Assembly: GCA_023267245.1 (NCBI GenBank)
Contig: JAHFNP010000004.1
Coordinates: 3,537-26,202, forward strand
Reading direction: 5' to 3'
From: Candidatus Nomurabacteria bacterium
GTDB lineage: Bacteria > Patescibacteriota > Minisyncoccia > Phycocordibacterales > UBA9973
Length of the DNA stretch: 22,666 nt
In this document: piece after piece, positions 20,523 through 22,666 of the stretch
Position numbering within the stretch: the first letter of the stretch is position 1
How the letters are laid out: the number at the start of each line of letters is the position of its first letter
Translations under genes and position numbers: made by a program
The notes under the pieces: model-generated
Seen by the model: the letters and a program-made list of their open reading frames with translations, nothing else
Database searches by the model: none
What the model was told of the DNA's origin: nothing

Positions 20523-21443
20523 ATGAAAAAAATATCAGCTTTTTTAAGTTCTCACTACCTCATTTTCTTATTTATTTTGATAGCCGCCTTATCGCTCTTT
20601 GGTGTTTACTTTGCCGGACTTGCCACAGATACAATAGTCGGATCAGTGAATCGTGAAATAAGCCAAATCACTAAAACAATTGCTTTCGAGCAGGAAGGAT
20701 GGGTAAATCGAACGAATCAAGTACTGGCTGTTTTATCCGATGTCCCGGAAGTTAAAAATGGCGATCCCCAAAAATGCTCTGAATTTTTATTCAAGATAAA
20801 TCAAATTTACCCCCGCTATGACAATCTGGGACTTATCGAGACAAATGGAAATGTTATCTGTTCTGCTTTGCCATTTCCAGGAAAAATAAATGTAGGCGAT
20901 AAAAATTATTTCCAAGAAACTCTTAAAAATGGAGATTTTTCAGTTGGAGAATTCCAAGTCGGCTCTATCACCCATAAACGCACAATCAATTTCGGCTATC
21001 CAATTTTCGACAGTCAAAATAATGTAAAATACGTCCTTTTCGCGGCATTGGACTTGGACTGGATGAAATTACTTTTTGAAAATGCATCTTTCCCGGATGG
21101 GTCAGACCTGATGATTGTAGATAGGAATGGTTTAATCCTGTACGATAATATGGATATGACTAAATGGCTCGGCAAAAAAATCCAAGCTACTGACATACTT
21201 CAAAAAGTTCTGGTAGACCGGGCTGGAACTATCGAATCTTACGGAATAGATAATGAGAAAAGAATTTACGCTTTTACATCGCTAAGCAGTATTGATGGAG
21301 ATATTGTCTTGATCGTCGGTATTCCATTTTCTTTTGCTAAAAACCAAGCCCTGAAATTGATTTACCCTTATGGATTCTTGGCCTTGTTAACTTTCTTTAC
21401 AACAATAATTCTCTTTAGGAAAAGGAATGCGGAAGTGCTGTAA
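20523..21443 (+). CDS. Orphan double-Cache sensor protein without output domain
   Basis: A 306-residue membrane protein. Helix 1 is at about residues 12-34. A long outer helix follows (REISQITKTIAFEQEGWVN). The extracytoplasmic Cache (PAS-like) region runs to about 280 and shows the family pattern YPRYDNLGLIETNGNVICSA, then KINVGDKNYFQETLKNGDFS, then GYPIFDSQNNVKYVLFAALDLDW. A second, smaller lobe carries LMIVDRNGLILYDN. Helix 2 is at about 283-301, and the chain stops eight residues later (RKRNAEVL). Cache domains normally pass a small-ligand signal to a kinase, GGDEF or chemotaxis domain, and none is present. It may act by binding a separate partner, or be the remnant of a longer sensor. 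It converges with the cupin gene, 22 nt apart, with no clear terminator. Confidence 0.85.
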   Translation: MKKISAFLSSHYLIFLFILIAALSLFGVYFAGLATDTIVGSVNREISQITKTIAFEQEGWVNRTNQVLAVLSDVPEVKNGDPQKCSEFLFKINQIYPRYDNLGLIETNGNVICSALPFPGKINVGDKNYFQETLKNGDFSVGEFQVGSITHKRTINFGYPIFDSQNNVKYVLFAALDLDWMKLLFENASFPDGSDLMIVDRNGLILYDNMDMTKWLGKKIQATDILQKVLVDRAGTIESYGIDNEKRIYAFTSLSSIDGDIVLIVGIPFSFAKNQALKLIYPYGFLALLTFFTTIILFRKRNAEVL

Positions 21444-21465
21444 AGATACAGTTCTAACCTCATGA

Positions 21466-22017
21466 TTATTTCAATGGCGCTGTTTCACCGACGGCCTCGT
21501 CGGCTGTGTCTGCGTCAGCATCAGCTTTGGTTTTATGAATTCTTCCATCGATATGGTTCGGTGGAGCGTAGACAGTATAGATCTTAAGGTCTTCTATGCC
21601 AGTGTTCTTGAAATTATGCTTGGTGCCAGGAGTCACAACGACAACATCACCAGGAATTATCGGGAAACTTACATCGTCAAGCGCCCCTTCACCTGTTCCT
21701 GAAAGAAAGAAGAGCGTCTGTTCGGTGTACTTATGAGTCTCTTCACCAACTTCACCGCCTGGTGGAATACTCATCACGACTAGTTGACTATTAGGGCCAG
21801 TAAACAAAACGCGTCGAAAATTTTCATTCGCTTCCGTTTCCTTAAATATATTTGTATGGTAACTCATTTTTTTTGAAGTCTGACCAATAATCTGTGAGCC
21901 TGGTTTTATATAAGAACCATGAGCAAACAAATTAATAGCCATAATTATTGCAGAGAATGTAATTCCCACAATAATAATAATTGGTAATGATTTTTTTAAC
22001 AATATTGTTGATTTCAT
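21466..22017 (-). CDS. Membrane-anchored cupin-domain protein
   Basis: A 183-residue protein with one N-terminal transmembrane helix at about residues 10-32 after a basic start (MKSTILLKK). A single cupin beta-barrel follows from about 50 to 150. Cupin motif 1 is degenerate (GGEVGEETHKYTEQTLFFLSG, one His and a Glu-Gln instead of HxH). Motif 2 is good (GDVVVVTPGTKHNFKN, matching PxGxxHxxxN). The tail is Ala/Asp/Glu-rich (ADADADTADEAVGE), acidic and probably disordered. Similar cupins I know of are cytoplasmic and would start near the internal MSYHTN, so the anchor may be an added segment or a start-site effect. The metal and ligand are unknown. The acidic tail and anchor suggest it works outside the membrane. 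Confidence 0.8.
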   Translation of the reverse strand: MKSTILLKKSLPIIIIVGITFSAIIMAINLFAHGSYIKPGSQIIGQTSKKMSYHTNIFKETEANENFRRVLFTGPNSQLVVMSIPPGGEVGEETHKYTEQTLFFLSGTGEGALDDVSFPIIPGDVVVVTPGTKHNFKNTGIEDLKIYTVYAPPNHIDGRIHKTKADADADTADEAVGETAPLK

Positions 22018-22037
22018 ATTTTTAAAAGATTCATAAC

Positions 22038-22069
22038 ATAAAGGCCCACGCCTTGGCGGGAGCCTTTAT
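22038..22069 (-). terminator. Hairpin terminator after the peptidoglycan-binding gene
   Basis: Outer arms ATAAAGGC (22038-22045) and GCCTTTAT (22062-22069) enclose a GC-rich inner stem with a 2-nt AA loop and one mismatch. On the - strand it lies about 27 nt past the stop. A T-rich stretch (ATCTTTT) follows only after a gap, so termination strength is uncertain. Confidence 0.65.
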
Positions 22070-22095
22070 CGCCTCGCAGCCAAGCACTTTATTGA

Positions 22096-22666
22096 TTAGT
22101 AATGTGCCGCTAAATAAGCTCTTGTTATCAATCCGAAATTTCCCAATGCCGGGCTGATCCCGACTTTCGCTTGAAATTCAGCCAACGCCGCTCGAGTCAA
22201 ATTGCCGAAGTAAGCAGTCGCGCCAACTGCAGCCAAAGCTTGAGCCGATGAACCTTTATTTTGAGAAATTAAAAATTGTTGAAGAGTTTTTACATCAGCA
22301 CCGCTGCTGCCTTGTCCAAGACTGATCACAATCGCTCGAACTTGCTGACCGAAGAGAGATGCGGTAGTCAAAGTAGCAGAAGCGCCAGCTATGAATGAAG
22401 TACAAAGATGACCAGTAATCGTATCAAACAAATGTCCTTGAGGACAAACAACAGCTGAAGTCGTCGCAGATCCTGAGCCTGTTGAAGTTGCACCTGAAGT
22501 TGAGGAACTTTCTCCTCCAGTACTAGATGATGAACTGTTTGATGTTGAAGCAGGAGGAGTCACAACTACAACAATAGGAGCGGCGGCAGAAGGGATAGTT
22601 ACAGTACTTGCATCCAAGGTAACCGCAGTCTGAGCCAAAGCTCGACCATTTAACTTCGCACCAGTA
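22096..22666 (-). CDS. Surface protein: ice-binding-like (DUF3494) end, Ser/Thr linker, peptidoglycan-binding domain (5' end outside window)
   Basis: The frame is open to the window edge, so the N-terminal part is missing; a TTG at 22638 is not a real start. The first visible residues TGAKLNGRALAQTAVTLDA match the C-terminal strand of DUF3494 ice-binding-like domains, where LNGRxLAQTAVTLD is characteristic. A flexible linker follows, rich in Ser, Thr and Gly (NSSSSSTGGESSSTSG). Next comes CPQGHLFDTITGHLC, a two-Cys CPxGxxFxxxTGxxC element I associate with Patescibacteria surface proteins. The end is a peptidoglycan_binding_1 fold (VISLGQGSSGADVKTLQQFL, ATAYFGNLTRAALAEFQAKVGI, LITRAYLAAHY). 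The chain would be exported and held on the wall. Ice binding is not shown; DUF3494 proteins can also act as adhesins. Confidence 0.8.
   Translation of the reverse strand, partial: TGAKLNGRALAQTAVTLDASTVTIPSAAAPIVVVVTPPASTSNSSSSSTGGESSSTSGATSTGSGSATTSAVVCPQGHLFDTITGHLCTSFIAGASATLTTASLFGQQVRAIVISLGQGSSGADVKTLQQFLISQNKGSSAQALAAVGATAYFGNLTRAALAEFQAKVGISPALGNFGLITRAYLAAHY

Noticed and set aside
1..22666. Defence islands, CRISPR arrays, transposases, prophage or secondary-metabolite genes
   Set aside because: None of the open frames or repeats fits. The direct repeats seen are single events and the inverted repeats are short palindromes or terminators.
1..22666. Alternative genetic code (UGA as Gly)
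   Set aside because: Release factor 2 with SPF is present and the genes translate cleanly under the standard code.

Overview
The window looks like chromosomal DNA of a Candidate Phyla Radiation bacterium (Patescibacteria), most likely a Parcubacteria-type lineage. The evidence is moderate GC, very tight gene spacing, almost only core genes, tRNAs without an encoded CCA end, an O-antigen-ligase/TPR membrane protein next to murJ, and a surface protein with a CPxGxxFxxxTGxxC motif plus a C-terminal peptidoglycan-binding domain. A release factor 2 with the SPF tripeptide shows that UGA is a stop, so this is not a UGA-recoded lineage such as Gracilibacteria or SR1. The taxonomic call is inference from gene style. 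There is no rRNA in the window.

Layout. 1-1921: valS (5' end missing), a PrsW-type membrane protease and an Hsp20 chaperone on +, closed by a bidirectional terminator. 1926-3377: three tRNAs (Phe-GAA, Arg-CCU, Gly-CCC), two small membrane proteins, a glutaredoxin with a structured leader, an FtsB/DivIC-like protein, and an unlisted 35-residue membrane ORF that shares a symmetric -10 element with it. 3399-11485 (-): leuS, O-antigen-ligase/TPR protein, murJ and lepA. 11493-14190 (-): a membrane protein, then ychF, sua5 and a receiver domain as a separate unit ending in a terminator. 14233-15945: a DEAD-box helicase with a consensus promoter and structured leader, convergent with a cold-shock protein across a perfect 40-bp palindromic terminator. 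16093-20462 (-): tRNA-Thr, prfB, ftsE, ftsX, pyrG and tRNA-Gln. 20511-22666: an orphan Cache sensor (+), a membrane-anchored cupin (-), and the 3' end of a gene joining what looks like an ice-binding-like (DUF3494) domain to a peptidoglycan-binding domain (-).

Two cross-cutting patterns stand out. First, many starts have a TATAAT-like hexamer 6-8 nt before the ATG and no Shine-Dalgarno, which predicts leaderless mRNAs; tRNA-Thr has the same spacing to its mature 5' end. Only the receiver gene has a full AAGGAGG. Second, short GC-rich palindromes occur both between genes and in frame inside leuS, prfB, sua5 and the helicase gene, where they appear to add extra residues to conserved proteins. 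This resembles the Rickettsia palindromic elements. I do not see a defence system, CRISPR array, phage or transposase. The palindromes and the leaderless architecture are the strongest candidates for something under-described.
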